Below the pieces are notes generated by a model. It worked only from the letters and a program-made list of their open reading frames with translations, was not told where the DNA came from and did not search any database. A stretch of 64,000 bases of DNA, taken from assembly GCF_027594425.1 (NCBI RefSeq), contig NZ_CP115159.1:1167001-1231000 (forward strand), read 5' to 3'. This stretch comes from Zunongwangia sp. HGR-M22. Its GTDB lineage: Bacteria; Bacteroidota; Bacteroidia; Flavobacteriales; Flavobacteriaceae. Positions 1-11,426 of the stretch are shown here, piece by piece. Position 1 is the first letter of the stretch, and each line of letters opens with the position of its first letter. A program made the translations under genes and the position numbers.

Positions 1-426
1 ATAACATCGATAGCAGGATATATGGGATTACCTTATCGCGGAATCTACTCGGCTTCTAAAGCGGCATTAGAAATTGCTACAGAAGCGTTTAGGATGGAAG
101 TGAAAGGGTTTAATATAAAAATGACGTGTGTTGCTCCTGGAGATTTTGCGACTAATATCGCTTCTGGTCGATATCATGCCCCGGTTTTAGAAGATTCCCC
201 TTATGCTAAATCTTATGGAGATTCTCTTAAATTGATGAATGAGCATGTGGATGAAGGTCAGGACCCAGAAATGATGGCCAAGGCTGTTTTAAAAATTATA
301 GAAGAAAAAGAGCCTAAAGGACATTATAAAGTTGGTGATTTATTACAAAAAGCAAGTATTGTTCTTAAAAAGCTTTTACCAGACAAAGCATACGAGAAGA
401 TGCTAATGAATCATTACAAATTATAA
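1..426 (+). CDS. SDR-family NAD(P)-dependent oxidoreductase, 3' part
   Basis: The reading frame is open from the first base of the window, so the N-terminal Rossmann half with the TGxxxGxG cofactor loop lies upstream and is not seen. What remains is the catalytic end of a short-chain dehydrogenase/reductase: a serine in ITSIAGYMG followed by the YxxxK pair in YSASKAAL, where Tyr and Lys are the catalytic acid and its helper. The following VAPGDFATNI matches the conserved PG turn after the active site. About 142 residues remain of a family usually near 250-270. Substrate cannot be deduced. It ends 68 bases before the aldolase gene on the same strand. Confidence 0.9.
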   Translation: MTSIAGYMGLPYRGIYSASKAALEIATEAFRMEVKGFNIKMTCVAPGDFATNIASGRYHAPVLEDSPYAKSYGDSLKLMNEHVDEGQDPEMMAKAVLKIIEEKEPKGHYKVGDLLQKASIVLKKLLPDKAYEKMLMNHYKL

Positions 427-494
427 ATTGTATAGATAAAGTGTTATTTTTACACTTAAATTGAATTGATAATAAACTTAAAAAAATCTGTAAT

Positions 495-1151
495 ATGAAA
501 TTTTTTATTGATACAGCTAATCTTGATCAAATAAGAGAAGCTCAAGAATTAGGTGTTTTAGATGGTGTAACAACCAACCCTTCTTTGATGGCTAAAGAAG
601 GAATTACTGGAAGAGAAAACATTATTAATCATTATAAAAAAATCTGTGAAATCGTAACTGGTGATGTTAGTGCTGAGGTTATTTCTACAGATTTTGACGG
701 AATTGTAAAAGAAGGTGAGGAGCTTGCTGCACTTCACGATCAGATTATCGTTAAAGTGCCAATGATTAAAGAAGGTATTAAGGCTATTAAATATTTTAGC
801 GATAAAGGGATTAAGACTAACTGTACTTTAGTATTTTCTGTAGGACAAGCGTTATTAGCTGCAAAAGCGGGAGCAACTTATGTGTCTCCTTTCCTTGGTC
901 GCTTAGATGATATTTCTACTAATGGTCTTAACTTGATTGAAGAAATTAGATTGGTTTATGATAACTACGGTTATGAAACAGAAATCTTAGCAGCATCAAT
1001 ACGTCACACCATGCACGTTATTGATTGTGCAAAAATTGGAGCAGATGTAATGACAGGACCACTTTCTTCTATCGAAGGATTATTAAAACACCCTTTAACA
1101 GATATAGGATTGGAGAAATTCTTAGCTGATTATAAAAAAGGAAACGAGTAG
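495..1151 (+). CDS. fsa: Fructose-6-phosphate aldolase / small transaldolase
   Basis: A 218-residue protein of the compact TalC/FSA branch of the transaldolases, cytosolic (beta/alpha)8 barrels that either cleave fructose 6-phosphate to dihydroxyacetone and glyceraldehyde 3-phosphate or act as true transaldolases in the pentose phosphate pathway. The N-terminus [13 protein letters not shown] and the TTNPSL segment are diagnostic. The Schiff-base lysine is in IIVKVPM (about residue 86), and TNCTLVFS and the late SIRH segment are also family features. Length fits the family exactly. Which of the two activities dominates cannot be read from sequence. The gene is monocistronic-looking and ends in a clear hairpin terminator. 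Confidence 0.93.
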   Translation: MKFFIDTANLDQIREAQELGVLDGVTTNPSLMAKEGITGRENIINHYKKICEIVTGDVSAEVISTDFDGIVKEGEELAALHDQIIVKVPMIKEGIKAIKYFSDKGIKTNCTLVFSVGQALLAAKAGATYVSPFLGRLDDISTNGLNLIEEIRLVYDNYGYETEILAASIRHTMHVIDCAKIGADVMTGPLSSIEGLLKHPLTDIGLEKFLADYKKGNE

Positions 1152-1174
1152 TATTTACTCAAATATATACATTG

Positions 1175-1202
1175 AAAAAGCTGCCTTTTGGCAGCTTTTT
1201 TT
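1175..1202 (+). terminator. Rho-independent terminator after the aldolase gene
   Basis: The arms AAAAAGCTGCC and GGCAGCTTTTT pair around a TTTT loop and run into a T tract. It lies 24 bases after the stop codon. The A-rich 5' arm may also let it stop transcription coming from the convergent lipoprotein gene. Confidence 0.9.
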
Positions 1203-1275
1203 ATATGCTACTTTTTAATTAATCAGTTTTGTTGTAAGTTAATTAAAAAGTGAAGTTTATAAGTAATTTTCTTTT

Positions 1276-2691
1276 TTAGTTATTTATAAATTCCAGAAGT
1301 TTAGATTCAAATTCAGCTGAGGTGCTTAGTGCTTCATCACCTTTTACGATAACGGCATCTTTGTCTAAGAAGTTAATTCGATATAAATATTTAGTAGCAA
1401 CATGCTCATCAAATGATCTATTTGATAGTTGATATTGGTTGGAGGTATCGTAATTATTTTCTTCCATAACCTGTAGCCATTTTTTATGCTGTCCTATATC
1501 TAGATTTATTCCTATAAAATCTAATTCAGGATATTTTTCTCGCAAATCTTGTATGGTTTTAAATTGCCATAAATAACGTCTCGCATTATTGGTGGACCAA
1601 AAGTATACAATTGTTTTTCTATCTATAATATCCTTATAAGTCATCTCTTTTCCATTATCATCTAGGATAGTGAAATCTGCTATAGATTTTCCTATAAAAT
1701 AATTGGTCTGAATTTCAGCAAGCTTATTTATTTCAGCAAGATTTGCATAATTTATCGATTTAGCAAAATTTAACACCCTTTCCAAGTCTTCTTCATTAGA
1801 AGTCATGGTAACTGCTTTACTCAGAAGTATATCAAGAAATTTATTTTTGATTGAAGGTGTATTCGAAAGTGAATCTATAAGCGTAGCTCTTCGTTTTACA
1901 TTTTGGAAATTAGAAATATTGTAACAATCTCTATCTTTATGTTTTTCTATACAATATTCCAAAGCTCTTGTACGCAGGTAATCATCAATCGTATTGGTAT
2001 AAACGTAGTAATTTTGAAGAAGTTTATTATTGAAATCTATAGAATCTCTATAGCTGTTGAAATCTTCGGGAATAAGATCTGTATAATCTGAATTATATTT
2101 CTTGATAAGATAAGTGTAGCGCTCGCGTAGGTCGTAAAATTCGTAATCGATACTTTGTTTCGCTAATTCTAAAAAGTTTTCGCTTAGATCGTAATCTTTA
2201 ACCTTTTGGTTAAATTCAGTCATTCTGGTTTTATGTATAGAATCGCTAATTTTTTTAAACTTTTCAGGTTTAATTTTATAGTAGTCTAATACCAGATTGT
2301 TGTTCGCTCTATTCCTTAAAAATAAATCAAGTAAAAAAGAGCTTTCTTCGCTTCCTCTACCGCTAAAATTAAGGGATTGGTCAAAATCGTAAGTATTAAC
2401 CCATACAATAATACTATCACCGGGTTCTAGATATACAATCTGATTTTCGGGATTATGCTGAAAAGTGTAAATCCCGGCATCTAGTTTGGGAAGATATTTT
2501 CCGAATTCGTTATTTTCGTTTAGCTGGACGGTATCTACCGGTTTTTGACCCTTAGAAATTATTATATAATTAGTATTTGGATTAATAATTTTACCCCCAA
2601 TATAAATGTTCTCATTACTAGCTCTGTCATTTTTGCAGCTAATGAAAAAGATCACTGAAGAAATAATACTGAAAAGTAAAAATTTTCTCAT
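1276..2691 (-). CDS. TlpA-like thioredoxin-fold lipoprotein without CxxC
   Basis: A 471-residue predicted lipoprotein: the N-terminus ends in a lipobox (FFISC) with the lipidated Cys near residue 19. A beta-rich N-terminal part of the kind common in Bacteroidota TlpA proteins (GGKIINPNTNYIII, LEPGDSIIVW) is followed by a helical middle and a C-terminal thioredoxin-like domain from about residue 340 (IADFTILDDNGKEMTYKDI, then TIVYFWSTNN). In active TlpA/ResA proteins the WCxxC redox motif follows that last strand; here the position reads WSTNNARR with no cysteine. The fold is therefore probably kept without thiol-disulfide activity. It may be a binding protein. The gene stands alone on the minus strand, and its upstream region is shared with the divergent ABC-F gene. 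Confidence 0.7.
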   Translation of the reverse strand: MRKFLLFSIISSVIFFISCKNDRASNENIYIGGKIINPNTNYIIISKGQKPVDTVQLNENNEFGKYLPKLDAGIYTFQHNPENQIVYLEPGDSIIVWVNTYDFDQSLNFSGRGSEESSFLLDLFLRNRANNNLVLDYYKIKPEKFKKISDSIHKTRMTEFNQKVKDYDLSENFLELAKQSIDYEFYDLRERYTYLIKKYNSDYTDLIPEDFNSYRDSIDFNNKLLQNYYVYTNTIDDYLRTRALEYCIEKHKDRDCYNISNFQNVKRRATLIDSLSNTPSIKNKFLDILLSKAVTMTSNEEDLERVLNFAKSINYANLAEINKLAEIQTNYFIGKSIADFTILDDNGKEMTYKDIIDRKTIVYFWSTNNARRYLWQFKTIQDLREKYPELDFIGINLDIGQHKKWLQVMEENNYDTSNQYQLSNRSFDEHVATKYLYRINFLDKDAVIVKGDEALSTSAEFESKLLEFINN

Positions 2692-2804
2692 CCTAAAAAA
2701 TTATATAACCATAGCTAAAACTGATTTCTATTAACAGCAAATATAGATTGTGCCAAAAACCTTGCATGTTAAGTACGAGTTAAAAGGAATTTTATAAACG
2801 TTAA

Positions 2805-4475
<1,671 letters not shown>

Positions 4476-4500
4476 ATTAAGGAATTTGACTATAAAATAT

Positions 4501-4532
4501 AAAAAGCCTGAAGTTCTACTTCAGGCTTTTCT
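4501..4532. terminator. Bidirectional terminator between convergent genes
   Basis: AAAAAGCCTGAAG and CTTCAGGCTTTT pair around a short TTCTA loop. It lies between the stop codons of the plus-strand ABC-F gene and the minus-strand TonB receptor gene, and has A and T tracts on both sides, so it can serve both. Confidence 0.88.
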
Positions 4533-4575
4533 GGCTAAACAAACAAATTTTATCAAATGATATAACTTGTTTTTT

Positions 4576-6930
4576 TTAAAACATTCCGCCGCCTTGGGCT
4601 TCATCGTTATCTCTTTGTTTTCTTTTTAATTTCTTAGCATTATTACCTCCAAAACGATAGCTGAATCCTACATATACGTTTTGAAATTCACTTTTAAAAA
4701 TTCCATTTTGTTCGTAAGGTCTGGTAGTGCTAAACTTATATTCTTGCGTTCCAAAAACATCATTAAAGTTTAAACTAACTGTAGCTTTGTTATCCAAAAA
4801 CGAATAGCGTCCGCCAATATTCGCAAAAAATACATCTTCATTTTTAAACTGAAGTTCCTGGCTTGGGCCTCTGTAAAAACCAAATAACTGCAAAGTCAAA
4901 TCTTCGGTGACAGAAAAGCTATTATTAATTCTGGCAGTGTAAACAGTATTGTCTACTTCAACAAAATCGCTTCCTACGACACCACTTTGGGTTTGTTGGT
5001 ACAATTCGAAACTGCCATTTGCGCTCCACCATTCAGTAAATTTATAGTTAGAAGATAATTCAACACCATAAGCATTCGTGTCATCAAAATTAGCAAAGGA
5101 AATAAATAGGCTTGCAGGATCTGATGGATCTTCTTCAATTAGTTGATTAATATTATCATTAATATTTCTGAAGAAAACACCTCCCGTAAAACTTCCGTTT
5201 TTAAGATTTCTGGTATAATTGAATTCTATCGAATTTGTAAACTGTGGTTGTAAATCTGGATTTCCTAAAACTGTAATTGTAGGAGTACTAATCTGTCTTA
5301 CGGGACTTACCTGGCTCAAACTCGGGCGATCAATCCTTCGACTATAACTTATCTGATAGGTGTTTTTTTCGTTTGGCGTATAGTTGAAAAACCCAGAAGG
5401 ATACAATGTGATATAATCATCCTCAAAGACGTTTTCTCCATATACCTCTGCATCGATATCAAAACTTTCTAAACGCGCTCCTACTTGATAAGAAAATTTC
5501 TCGTAATTCTGGCCAAATGTGCCGTAAAGCGAATAGATATTACGATCGTAGCTATAGTCTGAATCTTGTGCTAATGGATTATTAGTATCATAATCCTGTT
5601 CGTTATTTAGGATTCTTGCTTCAGCGCCTGCTTCAAATTTAGAACGTTCTCCAATAGGTAAGGTGTAATCAATATTAGTGATTAAAGTTCCTCGATCTTC
5701 AATTACATCTTCAGTATAAGAATCAAAAGAAGCGTTTTCGCTGAAATTTGCAGTAAAATCTTCATTACCGTCATAATCATTATAATCTGCTTCAAATAGA
5801 ATTTCGTGACCTTCTTTAGCAAACAAATGCTTATATGCGAAATTGTAAGTAGCATTATTACTTTCAAAATCAATATTTAGAAGCTGGTCAAAACTATTAG
5901 AAGGATTGTTTAGATATATTGCATTAATTGTGGCATCTAGGCCACCATCAAAAATGTTTTGATTGGTATAAAAGCTAAAAGTATTATTATCGTCTAAAAA
6001 ATAATCAACGCCAACTTTGTAGATATAAGAATTGTTATCGTTCAGCATATCCAGGTTTTGCTTCGCGTCTCTTCCTACAAGATTGATATTGTTAATGTTT
6101 TCGCGTTTTCCAAAATTGCTTCCTAGGTTGGCGTAGAAATTAAATTTTCCCTGGCGATAGTTGAGATCCAAAGAACCATTTAAACGTGCATTTTCACCAT
6201 AGGTTAGTCCGGTATTTAAATTTCCATTAAATCCGTTATTCGCATTTTTATGCAGCACAATGTTGATTATTCCGCTCATACCTTCAGGATTATATTTTGC
6301 TGAAGGATTAGTGATTAATTCAATTTTTTTGATTGAAGTAGAAGGGATCTGCTTTAACAACTGGGCAGGATCCATATTTGTTGGTTTGCCATCAATTAAA
6401 ATTCTTACGTTAGAATTTCCCCTAAGTGCAATGTTACCGTCCTGATCTACATTTACAGATGATACATTATTCATTATTTCTGAAGCGGTGGCTCCGGTAG
6501 TGGTTAGATCTTTCCCTACATTAATAATTTTGCGGTCAATTCGCTGTTCGATCGTTGAGCGTTCGCCTACCACGGTTACTTCATCCATTTCAGCAACAGC
6601 AGCTTCAAGGTTAATGATTCCTAAATCTATTGCTCCGGAATTTCGCGTGATTTCAATTTCCTTTGAGAATTTGTTGTAACCGATAAATTGAATCCCCAGC
6701 GTATAATTGCCCGGTTTTACTTTTTTGATGATGAATGACCCGTCTTCCTCTGATGTAGTTCCTGTGATGATTTTTCCTTCGGTATCCTGTAAACTAATTG
6801 TGGCATAAGGAACAGGTTCCTGTAAGTCTAAATCCATAATAGTTCCTGAAATTCTTGCAAATGGATCATTATTTGCAACTGAATGAAAAGAGGATAATGT
6901 AAGGATGATGATTACGAAAAACTGTTTCAT
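4576..6930 (-). CDS. TonB-dependent outer-membrane beta-barrel receptor
   Basis: A 784-residue outer-membrane protein with a cleavable signal peptide (MKQFFVIIILTLSSFHSVAN). Residues about 25-110 form a carboxypeptidase-regulatory-like Ig domain (ISGTIMDLDLQEPVPYATIS, then GNYTLGIQFIGY). A plug follows near 120-230 (NVDQDGNIALRGNSNVRILI, NPSAKYNPEGMSGIINIV), then a barrel of the outer-membrane beta-barrel family common in Flavobacteriia. The barrel ends at SFRYRFGG and has an extra basic/glycine tail (KKLKRKQRDN to QGGGMF). There is no SusD partner, so it is not a SusC. Substrate unknown; such receptors may carry siderophores, peptides or metals. It is monocistronic, with a long (393-base) region between it and the next gene. 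Confidence 0.88.
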   Translation of the reverse strand: MKQFFVIIILTLSSFHSVANNDPFARISGTIMDLDLQEPVPYATISLQDTEGKIITGTTSEEDGSFIIKKVKPGNYTLGIQFIGYNKFSKEIEITRNSGAIDLGIINLEAAVAEMDEVTVVGERSTIEQRIDRKIINVGKDLTTTGATASEIMNNVSSVNVDQDGNIALRGNSNVRILIDGKPTNMDPAQLLKQIPSTSIKKIELITNPSAKYNPEGMSGIINIVLHKNANNGFNGNLNTGLTYGENARLNGSLDLNYRQGKFNFYANLGSNFGKRENINNINLVGRDAKQNLDMLNDNNSYIYKVGVDYFLDDNNTFSFYTNQNIFDGGLDATINAIYLNNPSNSFDQLLNIDFESNNATYNFAYKHLFAKEGHEILFEADYNDYDGNEDFTANFSENASFDSYTEDVIEDRGTLITNIDYTLPIGERSKFEAGAEARILNNEQDYDTNNPLAQDSDYSYDRNIYSLYGTFGQNYEKFSYQVGARLESFDIDAEVYGENVFEDDYITLYPSGFFNYTPNEKNTYQISYSRRIDRPSLSQVSPVRQISTPTITVLGNPDLQPQFTNSIEFNYTRNLKNGSFTGGVFFRNINDNINQLIEEDPSDPASLFISFANFDDTNAYGVELSSNYKFTEWWSANGSFELYQQTQSGVVGSDFVEVDNTVYTARINNSFSVTEDLTLQLFGFYRGPSQELQFKNEDVFFANIGGRYSFLDNKATVSLNFNDVFGTQEYKFSTTRPYEQNGIFKSEFQNVYVGFSYRFGGNNAKKLKRKQRDNDEAQGGGMF

Positions 6931-7230
6931 TTTTTGATTGATGTTTTGATGTTGTTTTGTTATAGATAATACTTTGTATTACATAATACGAACACGTATA
7001 TTTTTATAATATTGATGATTTCTACTATAAAGACGACGCTAAAAAATTAATGTTACAGAAAACCTGAATTAATTTTTAAAAAAAAGTTCGCGCCTTGCAA
7101 CCAGCGCGAACTTTAAAAGCATTGCTATCTTCTAACCATCAAAAAAAGATAGCAACAGCATTTTTAGACTAGTCTTACTATAAAGACTGATAAGTTTTAA
7201 ACTTGTTACAGTAATTTTTAAAAAGTATTT
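6931..7230. other. Intergenic region, no gene seen
   Basis: About 300 AT-rich bases upstream of the TonB receptor with no credible reading frame on either strand. It contains the hairpin at 7084-7115 and is followed by the dispersed repeat at 7231. The receptor promoter should be in its left part, but I could not place a convincing TAnnTTTG box. Confidence 0.6.
7084..7115 (-). terminator. Strong hairpin, minus-strand terminator candidate
   Basis: AAGTTCGCGC and GCGCGAACTT form a perfect 10-bp stem around a 10-base loop. Read on the minus strand it is followed by a run of T (the A tract at 7078-7083). No minus-strand gene ends close by. The nearest upstream minus-strand gene is the symporter, whose stop is at 7657, so a transcript ending here would run antisense across the CoA-binding gene. 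Confidence 0.65.
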
Positions 7231-7317
7231 TTACTCGATAATCGAGATGACATGTTGAGATTTGCCTCGACATAAAAATAAATTACAAAAAAATCATGGG
7301 CTTGCCCTTAGTTAATT
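7231..7317. repeat. Dispersed intergenic repeat, copy A
   Basis: This stretch shares ordered blocks with 23614-23706: an identical 14-mer TTACTCGATAATCG, then TTGCCTCGA 31-32 bases later, then ATGGGxxTGCCxTTAGxTAATT. CTCGATAATCGAG in this copy is a 13-base palindrome. Both copies are intergenic and in the same orientation, and an indel of about 6 bases separates the second and third blocks. Confidence 0.65.
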
Positions 7318-7323
7318 AATAAT

Positions 7324-7686
7324 ATGAAGAAAAAGACTTTAGTAATAGGCGCTTCAACTAATCCAGCCAGATATTCTAATATGGCTATTAAAAAGTTGAA
7401 AAGCAAACAGCAACCTACAGTAGCTCTTGGATTAAGAGAAGGCGAAGTTGATGGAGTAAAGATCGAAAATGAAAAAATAATTTTTTCTGATATTGATACG
7501 GTCACATTATATGTTGGACCAAGAAATCAGCCGGAATATTACGAGTATCTGGTAGCATTAAATCCAAATCGAGTAATTTTTAATCCTGGGACAGAAAATC
7601 CTGAATTATATAAAATTTTGAAACAAAATAATATAGAATTTCAGAATGCCTGTACTTTAGTGATGCTTGGTACGAATCAATACTAA
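7324..7686 (+). CDS. CoA-binding domain protein (YccU-like)
   Basis: A 120-residue single-domain Rossmann protein of the CoA_binding_2 family. The N-terminus [20 protein letters not shown] has the glycine-rich turn that holds the nucleotide, and [17 protein letters not shown] and [12 protein letters not shown] match the later conserved strands and loops. Members bind CoA in crystal structures, but a biological role is not established. The start follows the dispersed repeat directly. Its 3' end overlaps the end of the convergent symporter gene by 30 bases. Confidence 0.85.
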   Translation: MKKKTLVIGASTNPARYSNMAIKKLKSKQQPTVALGLREGEVDGVKIENEKIIFSDIDTVTLYVGPRNQPEYYEYLVALNPNRVIFNPGTENPELYKILKQNNIEFQNACTLVMLGTNQY

Positions 7687-9120
7687 ACCTAAGAAAGTTA
7701 TTGCGCCGTTTACAATTAGCAATTCATAATTAAATACATAACCGCCAAGATATTCTGGTGGTATATTACCAATTACAAAAGTTAAGGCTACAGAGATTAT
7801 GGCAACGATCCATACCAGGTGATCTTTGATTTTCATTTTGGTGAAAATCCCAAAGGCAAACAGTCCAAGTAGAGGGCCATAGGTATAACTAGCCGCTTTT
7901 AGCAAAAGATCAATCACGCTACTGTCTAGAAGATATTTAAAAGCCATAATCACAATTACAAGCAGTATGCTTATTAAAATATGTGCTCGCTTTCTAATAC
8001 CGGTTTGGTCACTTACTTCTCGTTTTTCTATATCCAGAAAGTCTACACAAAAGCTGGTGGTTAAACTGGTAAGTGCGCTATCGGCGCTAGAATATGCAGC
8101 TGCAATAAGGCCAAGCAAAAAGATAATGGCCAGTCCTATTCCCATTTCAGCATTTAAAGCAATTTCGGGAAAAAGAAGATCGGTTTTTTCTTTACCATCC
8201 AGCATAGGAATATTAATCCCATTTTGTTCAGCATAAATAAACAATAAGGCTCCTAGAAAAAGAAATAATATGTTAACCGGAATAAATACTAAACTGTAGG
8301 ACATCACGTTTTTCTGAGCATCTTTTAGGCTTTTGCAGGTTAAATTTTTCTGCATCATGTCCTGGTCGAGTCCCGTCATACAAATTGTGATAAACATACC
8401 GCCAAAAAAAGCTTTCCAGAAATAATCCTTTTCAAGGAAGTTATCAAAATGAAAAGTTTCAGTGTAAGGAGCAAGTTCCGGTGCGGTAAAAAAGTCGTTA
8501 AACGTCCAATTTAATTCGGTTGAAATAAAATAGATTGCAATACCTACAGAACCTAGCATAAATAAGGTTTGTAGCGTATCGGTATAAACAATTGTTTTAA
8601 TACCGCCTCGCGATGTATAGATCCAAATAAGTAATATAGAAAGGACTACGGTTACCACAAAAGGAACATTCCATGCTTCAAAAACAAAGTATTGCAATAC
8701 GGTAGCTACCAGAAAAAGTCGAAATGAAGCTCCTAAAACTCTAGATATAAAAAAGAAAAAAGCACCGGTTTTGTAACTTACAATTCCGAATCGGTTATTC
8801 AAATATTGATAAATTGAAGTTACATTGAGGCTGTAGTAAATAGGAAGCAATACAAATGAAATAACCAGATAGCCAAATAAATAACCTGCTACTACCTGCA
8901 TATAACTAAACTGGGAATCTCTAACCCAACCGGGAACCGAGATGAATGTCACGCCAGATAGAGAAGCGCCAACCATACCAAAAGCTACGATGTACCATGG
9001 CGATTTACCTTCAGCCTTAAAAAAAGCTTCATTACTATCTTCCTTACCAGTGAAATAAGAGATGAGCATTAAAACTCCAAAATAAATAACGATAAGCAGG
9101 ACAATGTGTATGGGCTCCAT
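7657..9120 (-). CDS. Sodium:solute symporter (SSS family)
   Basis: A polytopic inner-membrane transporter of 487 residues with about 13 hydrophobic segments, of the SSS family that imports sugars, amino acids or other small solutes with Na+. Conserved parts visible: the N-terminal [20 protein letters not shown], the unwound first helix region [16 protein letters not shown], and [17 protein letters not shown], which carries the SSADS serines of the second sodium site. I chose the ATG at 9120 (MEPIHIV); the frame extends six codons upstream only to a TTG. It is convergent and overlapping with the CoA-binding gene, and divergent from recR. Substrate not predictable. Confidence 0.9.
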   Translation of the reverse strand: MEPIHIVLLIVIYFGVLMLISYFTGKEDSNEAFFKAEGKSPWYIVAFGMVGASLSGVTFISVPGWVRDSQFSYMQVVAGYLFGYLVISFVLLPIYYSLNVTSIYQYLNNRFGIVSYKTGAFFFFISRVLGASFRLFLVATVLQYFVFEAWNVPFVVTVVLSILLIWIYTSRGGIKTIVYTDTLQTLFMLGSVGIAIYFISTELNWTFNDFFTAPELAPYTETFHFDNFLEKDYFWKAFFGGMFITICMTGLDQDMMQKNLTCKSLKDAQKNVMSYSLVFIPVNILFLFLGALLFIYAEQNGINIPMLDGKEKTDLLFPEIALNAEMGIGLAIIFLLGLIAAAYSSADSALTSLTTSFCVDFLDIEKREVSDQTGIRKRAHILISILLVIVIMAFKYLLDSSVIDLLLKAASYTYGPLLGLFAFGIFTKMKIKDHLVWIVAIISVALTFVIGNIPPEYLGGYVFNYELLIVNGAITFLGLVLIRTKHH

Positions 9121-9190
9121 ATCTATAAATTTAACCAAATGCTTTGCAAACTTAGCATAATCGTAACTATTAGCATCGATTTAAAAATCG

Positions 9191-9198
9191 TAAATTTG
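9191..9198 (+). promoter_or_regulatory. -7 promoter element of recR
   Basis: TAAATTTG fits TAnnTTTG exactly and ends only five bases before the recR ATG at 9204. The mRNA would therefore start within a few bases of the start codon, which makes the transcript nearly leaderless. Confidence 0.65.
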
Positions 9199-9203
9199 TC
9201 GCT

Positions 9204-9821
9204 ATGGATTTTTCTTCGAAATTATTGGAGCAGGCTGTAGATCAAATGTCACAGTTGCCCGGTATAGGAAAACGTACCGCCTTACGGCTGGTATTACATT
9301 TATTACGGCAGCCAGAAACACAAACTGAGCAGTTAACAAAGGCACTATCTAAACTGAAATCGGAAGTAAAACGTTGTCGAAATTGCTTTAATATTAGCGA
9401 TACCGAATTGTGCGATATCTGCGCCAATCCTTCCAGACAGGAAGAAGTAGTTTGCGTGGTAGAAGATATACGTGATGTTATGGCTATAGAAAATACGGGT
9501 CAGTATCGCGGGATGTACCATGTATTAGGCGGAAAAATAAGTCCTATGGATGGGATAGGACCTTCGCAACTTACTATTAAACCTTTGATAGATAAAGTGA
9601 AAGACGGAAAGATAACAGAGATTATCTTCGCCTTAAGTAGTACAATGGAAGGTGATACCACCAATTTTTATATCTACAAACAGCTTGAAGGTACCAACGT
9701 AAAGACGTCCACCATTGCACGGGGAATTAGTGTTGGTGATGAATTGGAGTATGCCGATGAGGTTACACTAGGTAGGAGTATTACTAATCGCATACCTTTT
9801 GAAAATAGTCTAAAAAATTAA
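9204..9821 (+). CDS. recR: Recombination protein RecR
   Basis: A 205-residue RecR of standard length. It acts with RecO (and RecF) to load RecA on gapped single-stranded DNA during recombinational repair. Domains in order: helix-hairpin-helix ([18 protein letters not shown], residues about 17-34), a four-cysteine zinc finger ([16 protein letters not shown], about 57-72), the Toprim domain ([20 protein letters not shown] onward, about 80-175) and a C-terminal Walker-B-like stretch ([20 protein letters not shown]). The gene is monocistronic, with a promoter almost touching its start. Confidence 0.97.
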   Translation: MDFSSKLLEQAVDQMSQLPGIGKRTALRLVLHLLRQPETQTEQLTKALSKLKSEVKRCRNCFNISDTELCDICANPSRQEEVVCVVEDIRDVMAIENTGQYRGMYHVLGGKISPMDGIGPSQLTIKPLIDKVKDGKITEIIFALSSTMEGDTTNFYIYKQLEGTNVKTSTIARGISVGDELEYADEVTLGRSITNRIPFENSLKN

Positions 9822-10005
9822 AATGTATAAGTCTATTATTTTTGGGTTGATAGATGAAATTGTAATTTTACACAGCAAATTTTTTAAGATAGACGTAAAA
9901 ATATTTTCAGTGAATTTATATTTTATTGATTTTTTAATATTTAAAAACCTTTATTTTAAGTAAATTCGCAAACAAAATAATAAAAAATAGCTTTCGAATA
10001 TAGAT

Positions 10006-11331
10006 ATGGCAAAATTTGAACTGAAATTACCTAAAATGGGAGAAAGTGTTGCTGAGGCAACCATAACCAGCTGGTTAAAAGAAGTAGGCGATACCGTTGA
10101 AGCTGATGAACCTGTACTTGAAATTGCGACCGATAAGGTTGATAGCGAAGTGCCGAGTGAGGTTGATGGCAAAATATTAGAAATACTTTTTGATACCGAT
10201 GATGTAGTTGAAGTTGGCCAAACCATCGCGATTATTGAAACAGAAAGTGAAATTGAGCAGGAAGAAGACGAATTTGAGATAGATACCAAGGAAGATGAGG
10301 ATTTAGAGCAACACGCAGCACAAGCCGAAAGCGCTGTGGAAACTGCAAAAGAAACAGCAGGCAGTGAAGATTACTCAGATTCAGATCGTTTTTATTCTCC
10401 GCTAGTTAAAAATATAGCTAAAGAAGAAAATATTAGCTTCGAAGAATTAGAGGGTATAGAGGGTACTGGTAAAGATGGACGTGTAACTAAAGACGATATT
10501 TTAGCTTACGTTGAAAATCGATCAAATAAAACAGAGAACAAGAGCGCTGAAAAAGTTTCGTCTTCCTCTTCAAATCAATTAGAACCTGCTTTTAAAAATC
10601 AGGAAAGCGTAGTGGCTTCAGGAGAAGATGAAATTATCGAGATGAGCCGAATGGGTAAAATGATTAGTAAGCACATGATTGATAGTGTGCAAACTTCAGC
10701 CCATGTACAATCTTTTATAGAGGCCGATGTAACAAATATCTGGAATTGGAGAAATAAGCATAAAGATTCTTTTCAGAAAAAAGAAGGGGAGAAGCTAACT
10801 TTCACACCAATCTTTATGGAAGCCGTTGCAAAAGCTATTCGCGATTTCCCACTAATCAATATTTCTGTAGATGGCGACAAAGTAATTAAGAAAAAAGATA
10901 TAAATCTTGGTATGGCCGCAGCGCTTCCAGATGGAAATCTTATAGTTCCGGTTATCAGAAATGCCGATCGATTGAATCTTGTAGGAATGGCAAAAGCAGT
11001 GAATGATCTTGCAAGTAGAGCGCGACAAAATAAACTGAAGCCAGACGATATACAAGGCGGGACTTATACCGTAACCAATGTAGGAACATTTGGAAGCATT
11101 ATGGGGACACCAATTATTAATCAACCTCAGGTAGGAATTTTAGCCTTAGGAGCCATTCGTAAAATGCCGGCAGTGATCGAAACTCCTGAAGGAGATTTTA
11201 TTGGGATTCGATATAAAATGATTTTATCCCATAGCTACGATCACCGTGTAGTAAATGGAGCCCTTGGAGGCCAATTTGTACAAAGAGTAGCACAATATTT
11301 GGAAGGATTCGATAAAAACAGAGAACTATAA
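10006..11331 (+). CDS. 2-oxoacid dehydrogenase E2 (lipoyl acyltransferase)
   Basis: The core acyltransferase subunit (441 residues) of a cytosolic 2-oxoacid dehydrogenase complex. In order: a lipoyl domain (residues 1-80) with the lipoylated lysine in EIATDKVDSEV, an acidic/Ala linker, the peripheral subunit-binding domain (about 128-168; SPLVKNIAKEENISFEELEG), a second flexible linker rich in Ser and Lys, and the catalytic domain from about 205. Its active site DHRVVNG (His with Asp and Gly) is near the C-terminus in SHSYDHRVVNGALGGQF. The TDKVDSEV type of lipoyl site and the overall length fit branched-chain 2-oxoacid dehydrogenase E2 in Bacteroidota better than the pyruvate enzyme, but E1 and E3 are not neighbours, so the substrate is inferred. 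Confidence 0.9.
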   Translation: MAKFELKLPKMGESVAEATITSWLKEVGDTVEADEPVLEIATDKVDSEVPSEVDGKILEILFDTDDVVEVGQTIAIIETESEIEQEEDEFEIDTKEDEDLEQHAAQAESAVETAKETAGSEDYSDSDRFYSPLVKNIAKEENISFEELEGIEGTGKDGRVTKDDILAYVENRSNKTENKSAEKVSSSSSNQLEPAFKNQESVVASGEDEIIEMSRMGKMISKHMIDSVQTSAHVQSFIEADVTNIWNWRNKHKDSFQKKEGEKLTFTPIFMEAVAKAIRDFPLINISVDGDKVIKKKDINLGMAAALPDGNLIVPVIRNADRLNLVGMAKAVNDLASRARQNKLKPDDIQGGTYTVTNVGTFGSIMGTPIINQPQVGILALGAIRKMPAVIETPEGDFIGIRYKMILSHSYDHRVVNGALGGQFVQRVAQYLEGFDKNREL

Positions 11332-11353
11332 TTAATTATTAAGAATTAGATTA

Positions 11354-11397
11354 AAAACCGGAGCTGCTTTTATCAAGTGGTTCCGGTTTTATTTTTA
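11354..11397 (+). terminator. Terminator after the E2 gene
   Basis: AAAACCGGA (11354-11362) pairs with TCCGGTTTT (11382-11390) and is followed by ATTTTTAT. It separates the E2 gene from the exonuclease run. Confidence 0.85.
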
Positions 11398-11426
11398 TCT
11401 TGCTATTAAGAAAACAAAAAAATATC

